A DNA stretch of 64,000 nt from Qipengyuania citrea (GTDB lineage Bacteria; Pseudomonadota; Alphaproteobacteria; Sphingomonadales; Sphingomonadaceae): contig NZ_JALJZT010000002.1 of assembly GCF_024171405.1 (NCBI RefSeq), positions 744,001 to 808,000 of the forward strand, given 5' to 3'. Both the position numbers and the translations under genes were made by a program. The first letter of the stretch is position 1, and the number at the start of each line of letters is the position of its first letter. Below are positions 20,397 to 28,698 of the stretch, in pieces. A model generated the notes under the pieces. The model saw only the letters and a program-made list of their open reading frames with translations, was not told the origin of the DNA and ran no database searches.

Positions 20397-21024
20397 GGAT
20401 CGTCGTGATCACTTCGGCGCCCAGCTTCTTGCGGATGCGCGTGACGAAGACCTCGATCGTGTTCGAATCGCGGTCGAAATCCTGATCGTAGATATGCTCG
20501 ATCAGTTCGGTGCGGCTGACCACCTTGCCCTTGTGGTGCATGAGGTAGCTCAGCAGCTTGTATTCCTGCGCCGTCAGCTTGACCGGTTCACCCTTGAGCG
20601 TGACCCGGCCCGAGCGCGTGTCCAGCCGGACATGGCCGGCAGTCAGTTCGCTCGACGTGTTGCCCGATGCGCGGCGGATCAGCGCGCGCAGACGCGCGAT
20701 CAGTTCCTCGGTCTGGAATGGTTTGGCGAGGTAATCGTCCGCTCCTGCATCGAGGCCCGCGACCTTGTCCGACCAGCTGTCGCGCGCGGTCAGCACCAGG
20801 ACGGGGAACTTGCGGCCTTCCTTGCGCCACATGCCGAGCACGGTCAGCCCGTCGATTTCAGGCAGGCCGAGATCGAGGATCACGGCGTCGTAATCCTCCG
20901 TGCTGCCGAGAAAATGGCCGTCTTCGCCATCGGTGGACAGATCCACCGCATAGCCGTTCTGCTCGAGCGTCGACTTGAGTTGCTGGCCCAGGGTGGGCTC
21001 ATCCTCGACGATCAGGATCCGCAT
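20347..21024 (-). CDS. OmpR-family two-component response regulator
   Basis: 225 residues. The receiver domain has the acidic pair in MRILIVEDEP, the phospho-acceptor Asp51 in VILDLGLPEIDG and the lysine in DDYLAKPFQ. The C-terminal winged helix (about 125-220) includes LTAQEYKLLSYL and DRDSNTIEVFVTRIRKKLG, which places it with the PhoP/QseB-like regulators. It is co-transcribed with the histidine kinase that overlaps its 3' end; a PepSY protein gene lies 84 bases upstream in the same orientation. Confidence 0.95.
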   Translation of the reverse strand: MRILIVEDEPTLGQQLKSTLEQNGYAVDLSTDGEDGHFLGSTEDYDAVILDLGLPEIDGLTVLGMWRKEGRKFPVLVLTARDSWSDKVAGLDAGADDYLAKPFQTEELIARLRALIRRASGNTSSELTAGHVRLDTRSGRVTLKGEPVKLTAQEYKLLSYLMHHKGKVVSRTELIEHIYDQDFDRDSNTIEVFVTRIRKKLGAEVITTIRGLGYSLDDPADQPRA

Positions 21025-21108
21025 AAATGTCCGTCCTCGGATTGTTTGAAGCGCGTTTCGTTCATGTAGATGAACGCGTCAACCTGAACGGAGTTGCACC
21101 GGGGCAAA

Positions 21109-21414
21109 TCAGCGGCTGCGCCGAAGGACTTTCCCGGTGCGCGCATCGACATCGACATACATCACGCGGCCATCCCTGATAAACTTCAGGCGATAGGCCA
21201 TCGCGGTCGAATCGTAAGCCGGGCCGAGATATTCCGCCCCACGCATGGTCGGCAGGATACGCGCCTCGATATCGCGCAGTTGCAGGATATTGCCCGCACT
21301 CATCTCGCGCCGCGCCTCGCCCTGTTCGGAACGGGGCTGCGCGACAGCGGGCGCGGCCATGATCGGGCCGGTAACGAGCCCCAAGGCGAGGAAAGAGGCG
21401 AAAATGCGTTTCAT
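21109..21414 (-). CDS. Exported PepSY-domain protein
   Basis: 101 residues. An N-terminal signal peptide (MKRIFASFLALGLVTGPIMA, likely cut after APAVA) is followed by a single small PepSY domain: ILQLRDIEARILPTMRGAEY and YRLKFIRDGRVMYVDVDART, ending in a basic tail. Small PepSY proteins are periplasmic and are frequently encoded beside OmpR/histidine-kinase pairs, where they may be a target or a modulator of the sensor. Here the order PepSY-regulator-kinase on one strand suggests one functional unit; the 84-bp gap could hold a promoter. Confidence 0.88.
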   Translation of the reverse strand: MKRIFASFLALGLVTGPIMAAPAVAQPRSEQGEARREMSAGNILQLRDIEARILPTMRGAEYLGPAYDSTAMAYRLKFIRDGRVMYVDVDARTGKVLRRSR

Positions 21415-21481
21415 AATGCGAACCTGCCTAGCCTTGGGGCATTGAACAAGGACTGAATGTCCGTGCTTGCGCTCATCCGGC

Positions 21482-22201
21482 CTAGCGGGTCATCTCGAAT
21501 TTTACGGTCAGCGAAACCATCGTGCCAACCAGACCCGGTTCGACCGGCGTCGGCCCCGCCGATACCTTGATCGCCTGGCGGGCATCCGATTCGGCAAAAG
21601 GCATCGGTCCGCTCGATGCGACGGATTCGCTCACTTCGAGCAGCCTCACGCCGCCAAAACCCGACCATTGGGCATATTCCTCCGCCTGTGCCCTCGCCTT
21701 GTCGAACGCCGCCTTGCGCGCCTGCGCGCGCGCCGGGCTGTCATCGTCGAGCGAGAAGCGCGGACCGCCGATATCAGTCGCTCCTGCAGCGACCAGCGCA
21801 TCGAGCACCTCGCCGGCCCGCTTCACGTCGCGCAAGGTGACGCTCACGCGGTTCGAGGCCTGGTAGCCGCGGAACACCTGCTGGCGGGTCGACTGGTCGT
21901 AATCGTACTGCGCGCCAAGATTGATTCCGGTCGTCTGGATATCGTCTTCATCGATCCCGAGCGCCTTGATGCGGTCGATCACCGCGGTCATTTCCCGCGC
22001 GTTGATCTGCATCGCCTCGACCGCGGTGCGCGCCTGGCTGGTCACGCCGGCGCTGATGTCGACGATGTCGGGCTTGGCATCGACGGTTTCGCTCACCGAC
22101 AGTTCGACCACCGGCCCCTGGCTGACGATCTGGACTTCGGCGGCCTGTACCTGCGAAGCGGTGGCGGCAATGGCCAGCGCGGGAATAGCGAAACGGATCA
22201 T
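21482..22201 (-). CDS. SIMPL-domain (DUF541) periplasmic protein
   Basis: 239 residues from ATG 22201, which has GAGGAG at the right distance; the frame extends five residues further upstream without a site. A signal peptide (MIRFAIPALAIAATASQVQA) precedes a SIMPL domain with VVELSVSETVDAKPDIVDIS, DIQTTGINLGAQYDY and RVSVTLRDVKRAGEVLDALV. Proteins of this fold are envelope-associated and often linked to oxidative stress resistance, but the biochemical role is not settled. It is monocistronic and divergent from the amidohydrolase gene. Confidence 0.9.
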   Translation of the reverse strand: MIRFAIPALAIAATASQVQAAEVQIVSQGPVVELSVSETVDAKPDIVDISAGVTSQARTAVEAMQINAREMTAVIDRIKALGIDEDDIQTTGINLGAQYDYDQSTRQQVFRGYQASNRVSVTLRDVKRAGEVLDALVAAGATDIGGPRFSLDDDSPARAQARKAAFDKARAQAEEYAQWSGFGGVRLLEVSESVASSGPMPFAESDARQAIKVSAGPTPVEPGLVGTMVSLTVKFEMTR

Positions 22202-22327
22202 GGATTTGCTCCTCATTTGTCGAGCGTAATGTCGGCTTTACAGCTTTACGGCTTGCTGAACGGAAGTGTTCCCGCTTTTCTCGGCCCTTGCTTGCCGCTA
22301 GCCATAGCGCCGATCGAGAGGGAATGA

Positions 22328-23890
22328 ATGACAGCCTGGAAATATGCGCTGGCCGCCTTGGCCATGGTAGCGACGCAGCCGCTGGTCGCGCAGATGGAGC
22401 CCGTGCCCGCGCGCGCCGCCGACGAGGGCGAAGGTCCCTTCGGCAAGCTGCTGATCCGCGGCGCAACGGTGATCGAGGGCAGCGGTGCCCCGCCGGCGGG
22501 ACCGATCGACATCATGGTCGAAGGCAATCGCATCGCTGCGCTCTATCCCGGCGGCGCGCCCGCCGCCGAGGCGCAAGACGTGCAGCGCGTGATCGATGCC
22601 AAGGGCATGTATGTCCTGCCCGGCTTCGTCGATGTGCATGGCCACAATGGCGATGCTTCGAAAGCGCCGCAGCCATCCTATGGCTACAAGCTGTGGCTCG
22701 CGCATGGCGTGACCACCGTCCGCGGCGTCAGCTTCTACTTCGGCCCCGATACGCCCGACCTTTCCGATGCGCGCCGCAGCGCCGCCAACACCATCACCGC
22801 TCCGCGCCTGATCCCCTACGCCGTCTTTGGCGATAAATGGTCGCGCGGAGCGCCCGACACTCGAACCGAGGCGCGCGAATGGGTCCGCTGGGCCAAGGCG
22901 CAGGGCTATTGGGGTGTCAAATTCTTCAACGGCTATTCGCCCGCAGTCTTCGCGGCGGCTTTCGACGAGGCGGAGAAGCAGCAGATGGGCACCGTCGCGC
23001 ATCTCGCGCAGACCGGGGTGGCCGAAGTCAACGCGCGCAAGGCGGTCGAACTCGGCCTCGACGACGTGACGCATTTCTACGGTCATTTCGAAAGCCTGCT
23101 GAAAGACGCCGCGCTCCCCTATTATCCCGAGGACTACAATTATTTCGATGAGCAATCGCGCTTCGCCTGGGTTGCCCGGCTTGCCCCGCAGGCCGTCGAA
23201 CCCGGGAGCGAGACGTGGAACGATTATGTCGACCTGCTGATCGAGAACGGGGTGACGCTGAGCCCGACCTTCAACATCTACGCCGCCAGCCGCGACGTTA
23301 TGCGTGCGCGCGGGTTCGACTGGCATGCGCAATATACGCTGCCGTCGCTGATGGATTTCTACGCGCCCAGCGCAACCAATCACGGGAGCTATTACAAGGA
23401 CTGGACGAGCGAGGACGAAGTCGCATGGCGGAATTTCTACGCCAAGTGGTTTGCGCTGACCAAGGACTTCCATGACCGCGGCGGGCGCGTCACCGCCGGT
23501 TCCGACCCGGGCTATATCTACCAGACCTGGGGCTTCGCCTATATCGGCGAGCTGGAAATGCTGCGCGAGGCGGGCCTTTCGCCGCTCGCCGTCATCCGCG
23601 CGGCAACGCTCGACGGGGCGCGTGCGCTGTACGAACCGCTGGGCGAAGAACCGCCGATGGGCCGGATCGCCGTGGGCCAGCTGGCCGATCTGGTGATCGT
23701 GCCCGAGAACCCGCTGGCCAATCTCAAGGTGCTCTATGGCACGGGCCATACGCGGCTCAACCGCGAGACCGGTGCAATCGAGCAGGTCGGCGGGGTGCGC
23801 TGGACCATCAAGGACGGGATCGTTTACGATGCGCCGCAATTGCTCGCCGACGTCGCGCGGATGGTCGCGGAGCAGGAGGCGGCGCGCTAG
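22328..23890 (+). CDS. Exported amidohydrolase-family metal-dependent hydrolase
   Basis: 520 residues with a signal peptide (MTAWKYALAALAMVATQPLVA). The imidazolonepropionase/amidohydrolase barrel shows VLPGFVDVHGHNG with the HxH metal ligands, a histidine in GTVAHLAQTG, DVTHFYGH, and the catalytic aspartate region TAGSDPGYIYQ. GQLADLVIVPENPL at the end is the usual beta-sandwich re-entry. The substrate cannot be named; secreted members of this branch are often called Xaa-Pro dipeptidase-like or imidazolonepropionase-like. Transcription appears separate from the ABC-F gene 42 bases downstream. Confidence 0.9.
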   Translation: MTAWKYALAALAMVATQPLVAQMEPVPARAADEGEGPFGKLLIRGATVIEGSGAPPAGPIDIMVEGNRIAALYPGGAPAAEAQDVQRVIDAKGMYVLPGFVDVHGHNGDASKAPQPSYGYKLWLAHGVTTVRGVSFYFGPDTPDLSDARRSAANTITAPRLIPYAVFGDKWSRGAPDTRTEAREWVRWAKAQGYWGVKFFNGYSPAVFAAAFDEAEKQQMGTVAHLAQTGVAEVNARKAVELGLDDVTHFYGHFESLLKDAALPYYPEDYNYFDEQSRFAWVARLAPQAVEPGSETWNDYVDLLIENGVTLSPTFNIYAASRDVMRARGFDWHAQYTLPSLMDFYAPSATNHGSYYKDWTSEDEVAWRNFYAKWFALTKDFHDRGGRVTAGSDPGYIYQTWGFAYIGELEMLREAGLSPLAVIRAATLDGARALYEPLGEEPPMGRIAVGQLADLVIVPENPLANLKVLYGTGHTRLNRETGAIEQVGGVRWTIKDGIVYDAPQLLADVARMVAEQEAAR

Positions 23891-23932
23891 CGTCTTGCGG
23901 AGCGGCGTCGGCGCGCCTACCTCGCGCGGCCT

Positions 23933-25738
23933 ATGGCACAGCCCCCCATTCTCAGCCTCGAAGGCATCGCGCTGCAACAGGGCGGCAAATGGCTGTTCGG
24001 CGGGCCCGATCACGAGCCGCTGGACCTGCATGTAGGCCCGCGCGACCGCATCGCGCTGATCGGGCGCAATGGGGTGGGCAAGACCACGCTGTTCCGGATG
24101 ATCGACGGGCAGGTCGAAACCGATGCCGGCATCCGCAAGACCAAGCCGGGCACGCGGATCGTCGTACTCGAACAGGACCCCGACCTGTCGGGCCATGCCA
24201 CGCTGATGGCGTGGGCTCTGGCGGGCGAACACGCGCCGCAGGAGCACGAGATCGACGCCATCGCCGGCCAGCTCGGCATCGACATGGCGCGCGAGACCAA
24301 GGGCGCAAGCGGGGGCGAGAAGCGCCGCGCGGCGATCGCCCGCGCGCTGGCGCAGGACCCCGACCTGCTGCTGATGGACGAGCCGACCAACCATCTCGAC
24401 CTCGGCGCGATCGACTGGCTCGAAAGCTGGCTCGAACGCTACAAGGGCGCCTTTCTCGTCATCAGCCACGACCGGACCTTCCTCAAGCGCCTGACCCGCA
24501 CCACGCTGTGGCTCGACCGCGGAAGCCTGCGCCGCAAGGAAGTGGGCTTTGGCGGCTACGAGGCATGGGAAGAACAGGTCTATGCCGAGGAAGCGCGCGC
24601 GGCGGAGAAGCTCGACGCCAAGCTCAAGCTCGAGGCACACTGGCTCGAACGCGGGGTGACTGCGCGGCGCAAGCGCAACCAGGGCAGGCTCGAGAAGCTG
24701 GGCCAGATGCGCGCGCAACGCGCTTCGATGATCGACGCCGCTGGCACCGCCAAGCTCAAGCTGGCGACCGAGGAAGACTTCAAGTCCAAATCGGTGATCG
24801 CGGCCGAGAACATCACCAAGGCCTATGGCGACCGGATGATCATCAAGCCGTTCTCGCTGCGAATCCAGCGCGGTGACCGGATCGGCATTGTCGGCGCCAA
24901 TGGCGCGGGCAAGACCACGCTGCTCAAGATGCTTACCGGCGAACTCGCACCCGACAGCGGCAAGGTCGACATCGCCAAGACGCTGACCGGGGTGATGATC
25001 GACCAGCAACGCCAGCTGCTCACCGCCGACAAGACGGTGCGGCACGTGCTCGCCGAAGGCGGCGATTGGATCGACGTGCGCGGCAATCGCAAGCATGTGC
25101 AGGCCTATCTCAAGGACTTCCTGTTCGACCCCAAAATCGTCGACATGAAGGTCAGCGTGCTGTCGGGCGGCGAACGCAGCCGGCTGCTGCTGGCACGCGA
25201 GTTCGCCAAGGCGAGCAACCTGCTGGTGCTCGACGAGCCGACCAACGACCTCGACCTCGAAACGCTCGACCTGCTGCAGGAGGTCATCGCCGATTACGAA
25301 GGCACGGTGCTGATCGTCAGCCATGACCGCGACTTCCTCGACCGCACGGTGACCATTACGCTCGGCCTCGACGGGACGGGCAAGGTCGATGTGGTCGCGG
25401 GCGGCTACGAGGACTGGGAGCGCAAACGCCGCCAGCCGATCGCGGGCAAACCCAAAGCTGAGAAGCAGGCCGAGAAACCCGCCGCCCCGCCGCCGCCGCC
25501 CGCAAAATCGAACAAGCTTTCCTACAAGGACCAGCGCGACTTCGAACTGCTGCCGACGCGCATCGAGGAGCTCGAAACCGCGATTGCCAAGGGCGAGGCG
25601 ATCCTGTCCGATCCCGAACTCTACACCGCCGATCCGCAGCGCTTCGCCAATATCTCCAAGGGCCTGGAGAACGCCCGCGCCGAGAAGGATGCCGCGGAGG
25701 AGCGCTGGCTGATGCTGGCGGAGGCGGTCGAAGGGTGA
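23933..25738 (+). CDS. ABC-F family ATPase, Uup-like
   Basis: 601 residues without membrane segments. Two ATPase domains are present: Walker A GRNGVGKTT and GANGAGKTT, signature GASGGEKRR and LSGGERSRL, Walker B LLLMDEPTNHLD and LVLDEPTNDLD. A short inter-domain linker is followed by the second domain and a C-terminal coiled coil (from about 520, LSYKDQRDFELLPTRIEELE), the hallmark of Uup. ABC-F proteins act on ribosomes or on replication intermediates, not as transporters. Its stop overlaps the GTG start of the next gene by four bases. Confidence 0.92.
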   Translation: MAQPPILSLEGIALQQGGKWLFGGPDHEPLDLHVGPRDRIALIGRNGVGKTTLFRMIDGQVETDAGIRKTKPGTRIVVLEQDPDLSGHATLMAWALAGEHAPQEHEIDAIAGQLGIDMARETKGASGGEKRRAAIARALAQDPDLLLMDEPTNHLDLGAIDWLESWLERYKGAFLVISHDRTFLKRLTRTTLWLDRGSLRRKEVGFGGYEAWEEQVYAEEARAAEKLDAKLKLEAHWLERGVTARRKRNQGRLEKLGQMRAQRASMIDAAGTAKLKLATEEDFKSKSVIAAENITKAYGDRMIIKPFSLRIQRGDRIGIVGANGAGKTTLLKMLTGELAPDSGKVDIAKTLTGVMIDQQRQLLTADKTVRHVLAEGGDWIDVRGNRKHVQAYLKDFLFDPKIVDMKVSVLSGGERSRLLLAREFAKASNLLVLDEPTNDLDLETLDLLQEVIADYEGTVLIVSHDRDFLDRTVTITLGLDGTGKVDVVAGGYEDWERKRRQPIAGKPKAEKQAEKPAAPPPPPAKSNKLSYKDQRDFELLPTRIEELETAIAKGEAILSDPELYTADPQRFANISKGLENARAEKDAAEERWLMLAEAVEG

Positions 25739-26301
25739 GCCTCGAGGCCGAGATCGCGGCCTGCCGCATCTGCGCCGATCACTTGCCGCACGGCGTGCGC
25801 CCCGTGGCCAGCTTCTCGGCAACCGCGCGGTTGCTGATCATCGGCCAGGCACCCGGCTCGAAGGTCCACGAAAGCGGCATTCCGTGGGATGATGCCAGCG
25901 GCGACCGGCTGCGCGAATGGACCGGGCTGAGCAAGGACCAGATGTACGACCCTGCGCGGGTCGCGCTCGTCCCGATGGGGTTCTGCTATCCCGGCAAGGC
26001 GAGCGGCGGCGACAAACCGCCGCGCCGCGAATGCGCCGCCCAATGGCACGAACGCGTACTCGACGTGCTGCCCGAGGACCGGCTGACCCTGCTGGTCGGC
26101 ACCTATGCGCAGGCGCGGTACCTGCCCGCGGCGCGCACGCTGTCGATGACCGACCGGGTGCGCCAGTTCCGCGACTACCTCCCGCACTACATCCCCCTGC
26201 CCCACCCGGCCTGGCGCTCGACCATCTGGATGCGCCAGCACCCTTGGTTCGAAGCCGAAGTGCTGCCCGTATTGCGCGAGGCGGTTGCGCAGCGCGTGTA
26301 G
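25735..26301 (+). CDS. Uracil-DNA-glycosylase-superfamily protein
   Basis: 188 residues starting at a GTG that overlaps the previous stop (GTGA), indicating translational coupling with the ABC-F gene. The fold is visible from RLLIIGQAPGSKVHESGIPW (motif 1 region) and LPHPAWRSTIW (motif 2, with HPxW in place of HPSP), plus LTLLVGTYAQARYL. It lacks the usual four cysteines of the iron-sulfur UDG families apart from CRIC and others near the N-terminus. It probably removes or binds a damaged base, but this subgroup is uncharacterised. It ends ahead of a 43-nt intergenic repeat. Confidence 0.82.
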   Translation: MSLEAEIAACRICADHLPHGVRPVASFSATARLLIIGQAPGSKVHESGIPWDDASGDRLREWTGLSKDQMYDPARVALVPMGFCYPGKASGGDKPPRRECAAQWHERVLDVLPEDRLTLLVGTYAQARYLPAARTLSMTDRVRQFRDYLPHYIPLPHPAWRSTIWMRQHPWFEAEVLPVLREAVAQRV

Positions 26302-26324
26302 GACTGGACGGTTCGCTTCCAACG

Positions 26325-26367
26325 ACATGGACCACATGGACCACTGTCCTGCGCGAAATATCCCGCC
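26325..26367. repeat. 43-nt intergenic repeat, copy 1
   Basis: This sequence matches 55571-55613 without gaps at 35 of 43 positions. Both copies begin with two tandem CATGGACC units (9-11 bases apart), continue with CAC-x-GTCCTG and end with CCCGCC. Here it fills the gap between the converging glycosylase-family gene and the DUF6456 gene. Confidence 0.6.
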
Positions 26368-26844
26368 TCAGCCGATCCGGTAGAAAACCGCCACCCGGTC
26401 GAGCGCGAGCTTGAGCACCAGCTTGCCGCTGCGCGCGGGCCATGCCAGAGCGCGTTCCGCCCCCGGCAGCCCTTCGCCCGCACACGCGACACGCCATAGA
26501 ATGTCGCTGAGCCCCGGCCCTGCCTCGCGCATCGCACCATCGAAGCGCGCCTTCGCCGCAAGCTGCCGCTCGGTCGGGGTAAGGTCGCGGTCCGCGGCGC
26601 CGCCATCGACCCGCACCGGGTCCCAGCGCATCGTGGTCGAAGGGGCGATCTGCGCGCGTTCGTAATCGGCGCGTAGCCGTTCCCCGGCATCGAACTGCTG
26701 GTCGGTCAGGTGCCCGCGTGAATGTAGCCAGCTGAGCGGGCTTTCGGCGAGATTGACGGTTACGCTGCGCCGTTTGCCGTGCGCGGCGGCGCCGCGGCGC
26801 GGCCCTTCCTCGGTCAGTTCGCGTTCGACAAGTGTGCGGCGCAT
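26368..26844 (-). CDS. DUF6456-domain protein
   Basis: 158 residues; the ATG at 26844 follows GGGGAGA. A basic N-terminus is followed by a helical domain: SPLSWLHSRGHLTDQQFDAG, RLRADYERAQIAPSTTMRW, LTPTERQLAAKARFDGAM and GLSDILWRVACAGEGLPGAE, then WPARSGKLVLKLALDRVAVFY. This matches what is annotated as DUF6456 in alphaproteobacteria, sometimes attached to a helix-turn-helix. The function is unknown. It is divergent from an XRE regulator and the 94-bp shared promoter region carries a palindrome, so the regulator may control it. Confidence 0.82.
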   Translation of the reverse strand: MRRTLVERELTEEGPRRGAAAHGKRRSVTVNLAESPLSWLHSRGHLTDQQFDAGERLRADYERAQIAPSTTMRWDPVRVDGGAADRDLTPTERQLAAKARFDGAMREAGPGLSDILWRVACAGEGLPGAERALAWPARSGKLVLKLALDRVAVFYRIG

Positions 26845-26888
26845 GGCAGTCTCCCCGGTTCTGAAAGTTAGGCCTTGCGCCGAGCCGG

Positions 26889-26907
26889 TTCCTGTAGGAA
26901 ACAGGAA
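26889..26907. promoter_or_regulatory. Palindromic operator between DUF6456 and XRE genes
   Basis: TTCCTGT (26889-26895) and ACAGGAA (26901-26907) form a perfect inverted repeat around AGGAA. The same bases contain a second, overlapping palindrome TTCCT-GT-AGGAA (26889-26900). It lies 32-50 bases ahead of the XRE start and 45 bases ahead of the DUF6456 start, where a repressor would act on both. The assignment to the XRE protein is inferred from position. Confidence 0.6.
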
Positions 26908-26938
26908 AAACCAAATCGGTTATCTGTGGAGCAGCCAA

Positions 26939-27511
26939 GTGATCAACCGGATCCGCGACATCCGCAAGCAGAAGGGCCTGACGCTGGCCGACCTCGCCGA
27001 GGCCTGCTCTCCGCCGACTACCCCCCAGACGGTCGGACGGCTCGAGACCGGGATGCGCAATCTCTCGCTCAAATGGATGGAGCGGATCGCCGCCGCGCTC
27101 GAGGTTGATCCCGAAATGCTGGTGCGGAGCGAAAAGGCCGGTCATCCGCAGGTCGTCGCCGCGCTGGCAAAGACCGGACCCGAAGCGCTTGCTACGCCGC
27201 AGGATGCCATCCTCGCCACCGATCTGGGCGGCGATGGTTCGCTGATGGTGCTCGATATCGCCTATCCGCATGGCGAGTACCGCCCCGGCGACCAGCTATG
27301 GCTACGCCAGCTCAATCCCGAAGAGGCGGCGCGCGCGATCAACCGCGATGTGCTGGTCCCCAAAAAGGGCGGACGCTTCGCCTTCGGGCGGCTGATCGAC
27401 CGGCAGGGAAAGATGGTCGGCCTGCTCCCTCCCGGGCATGGCGAGAAGCAGCAGGTTGTCGACAATCCCGCCTGGATCGCGGTGGCGGAAATGCTGGTGC
27501 GCCGGCTGTGA
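26939..27511 (+). CDS. XRE-family regulator with LexA/S24-like C-terminal domain
   Basis: 190 residues from a GTG at 26939 with GGAG eight bases upstream. The N-terminal helix-turn-helix (about 1-62) reads NRIRDIRKQKGLTLADLAEA with TPQTVGRLETGMRNLSLKW. The C-terminal part resembles the S24/LexA beta fold (YRPGDQLWLRQL, NRDVLVPKKGGRFAFGRLID), but the position of the catalytic lysine carries Arg in FGRLI and no clear nucleophilic serine is visible, so it is probably a non-cleavable sensor domain. The stop codon overlaps the next GTG start by three bases, coupling it to a glycosyltransferase. It probably regulates itself through the palindrome upstream. Confidence 0.85.
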   Translation: MINRIRDIRKQKGLTLADLAEACSPPTTPQTVGRLETGMRNLSLKWMERIAAALEVDPEMLVRSEKAGHPQVVAALAKTGPEALATPQDAILATDLGGDGSLMVLDIAYPHGEYRPGDQLWLRQLNPEEAARAINRDVLVPKKGGRFAFGRLIDRQGKMVGLLPPGHGEKQQVVDNPAWIAVAEMLVRRL

Positions 27512-28698
27512 GCGTCGCCAAGACCCGCCGCGTGCTGTCGCTGGCGACGCTGTTTCCCAATGCCGCCAATCCGCGCTTCGGCGTCTTCGTGGCCAAATCG
27601 CTCGAGGCGCTGCAGCGCGATACGCATTGGGATGTCACGGTGATCAATCCGCTCGGCCTGCCCCCGGTCGCGCTCGGGCGCTACCGCGCATTGGCGGGTG
27701 CCGCCGAGGATGGGCGCGAGTTCGGGATGGCGGTTTATCGACCGACCTTTCGGCTGCTTCCGAAGATCGGCGGCAGGCTCAACCCCGGGCTGATCGCCAA
27801 GGCGGTGCTCCCCCTCGCCCGCCGCCTGCATGCGGACCATCCGTTCGACCTGGTCGATGCGCAGTTCTTCTATCCCGACGGACCCGCCGCGATGATCATC
27901 GCGCGCGAACTCGGCCTGCCCTTCTCGGTCAAGGCGCGCGGGGCCGACATCCATTACTGGGGCGCACGCGCCTATGGCCGCGACGCATTGCTCGAAACCG
28001 CACGCGAGGCGGCGGGTGTGCTGGCGGTATGCGCGGCGCTGGCCGACGACATGGCCACGCTGGGCATGGCACGCGACACAATCACGGTCCATTACACCGG
28101 GCTCGACCGCGACCTGTTCCGCCCGATGGACCATGTCGGGCTGCGCGCGCGGCTGGGCGAGACCTTCTCGATCCCCATCGCCAGCGGCGATCGGCTGCTG
28201 GTGAGTGTCGGCGCGCTGATCGAACGCAAGGGCCAGGCCCTGGTAATCAAGGCGCTGGCCGATTTGCCGCGGGCACGGCTGCTATTGGTCGGCAAGGGCG
28301 AAGACGAAGCGAGCCTGCGCGCGCTGGCGAAAGAAGTCGGCGTGGCCGAGCGGGTCCATTTCCTTGGCAGCTTGGCCCCGACAATGCTGCCGCCGATCCT
28401 GTCGGCGGCAGATGCCATGGTGCTGCCTTCGGCCAGCGAGGGCCTTGCCAATGCCTGGATCGAGGCGCTGGCCTGCGGAACGCCGCTGGTCATCACCGAC
28501 GCGGGCGGCGCGCGCGAAGTGGTGACCGCGCCCGAAGCCGGGGTGATCGTCGCGCGCAATTGCCGCGCGGTTCGCGAGGGGATCGACCTCGTGACCCGCC
28601 GCCCCCGCTCACCCGAGACGGTGGCGGCGACGGTCGAGAAATTCAGCTGGGAAGCGAACGCCGCGGCGCTCGCCGCCCATTACGACGCGATTGCCTAG
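27508..28698 (+). CDS. GT4-family glycosyltransferase
   Basis: 396 residues from a GTG overlapping the XRE stop. The GT-B fold is evident: an N-terminal domain with LATLFPNAANPRFGVFV, and a C-terminal nucleotide-sugar domain with LLVSVGALIERKGQALVIKA, RLLLVGKGEDEASLRALA and the E-x7-E-like PSASEGLANAWIEALACG. GT4 enzymes retain configuration and build surface polysaccharides or glycolipids. No other polysaccharide genes are near, so the acceptor is unknown. The gene converges on secF and their stop codons overlap by four bases. Confidence 0.9.
   Translation: MSVAKTRRVLSLATLFPNAANPRFGVFVAKSLEALQRDTHWDVTVINPLGLPPVALGRYRALAGAAEDGREFGMAVYRPTFRLLPKIGGRLNPGLIAKAVLPLARRLHADHPFDLVDAQFFYPDGPAAMIIARELGLPFSVKARGADIHYWGARAYGRDALLETAREAAGVLAVCAALADDMATLGMARDTITVHYTGLDRDLFRPMDHVGLRARLGETFSIPIASGDRLLVSVGALIERKGQALVIKALADLPRARLLLVGKGEDEASLRALAKEVGVAERVHFLGSLAPTMLPPILSAADAMVLPSASEGLANAWIEALACGTPLVITDAGGAREVVTAPEAGVIVARNCRAVREGIDLVTRRPRSPETVAATVEKFSWEANAAALAAHYDAIA

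Noticed and set aside
22298..25822. Open frame of 1174 codons on the minus strand
   Set aside because: It runs antisense to the amidohydrolase and ABC-F genes, both with clear motifs; its translation is Arg/Ala/Asp-rich without any domain, an effect of GC-rich codon bias.
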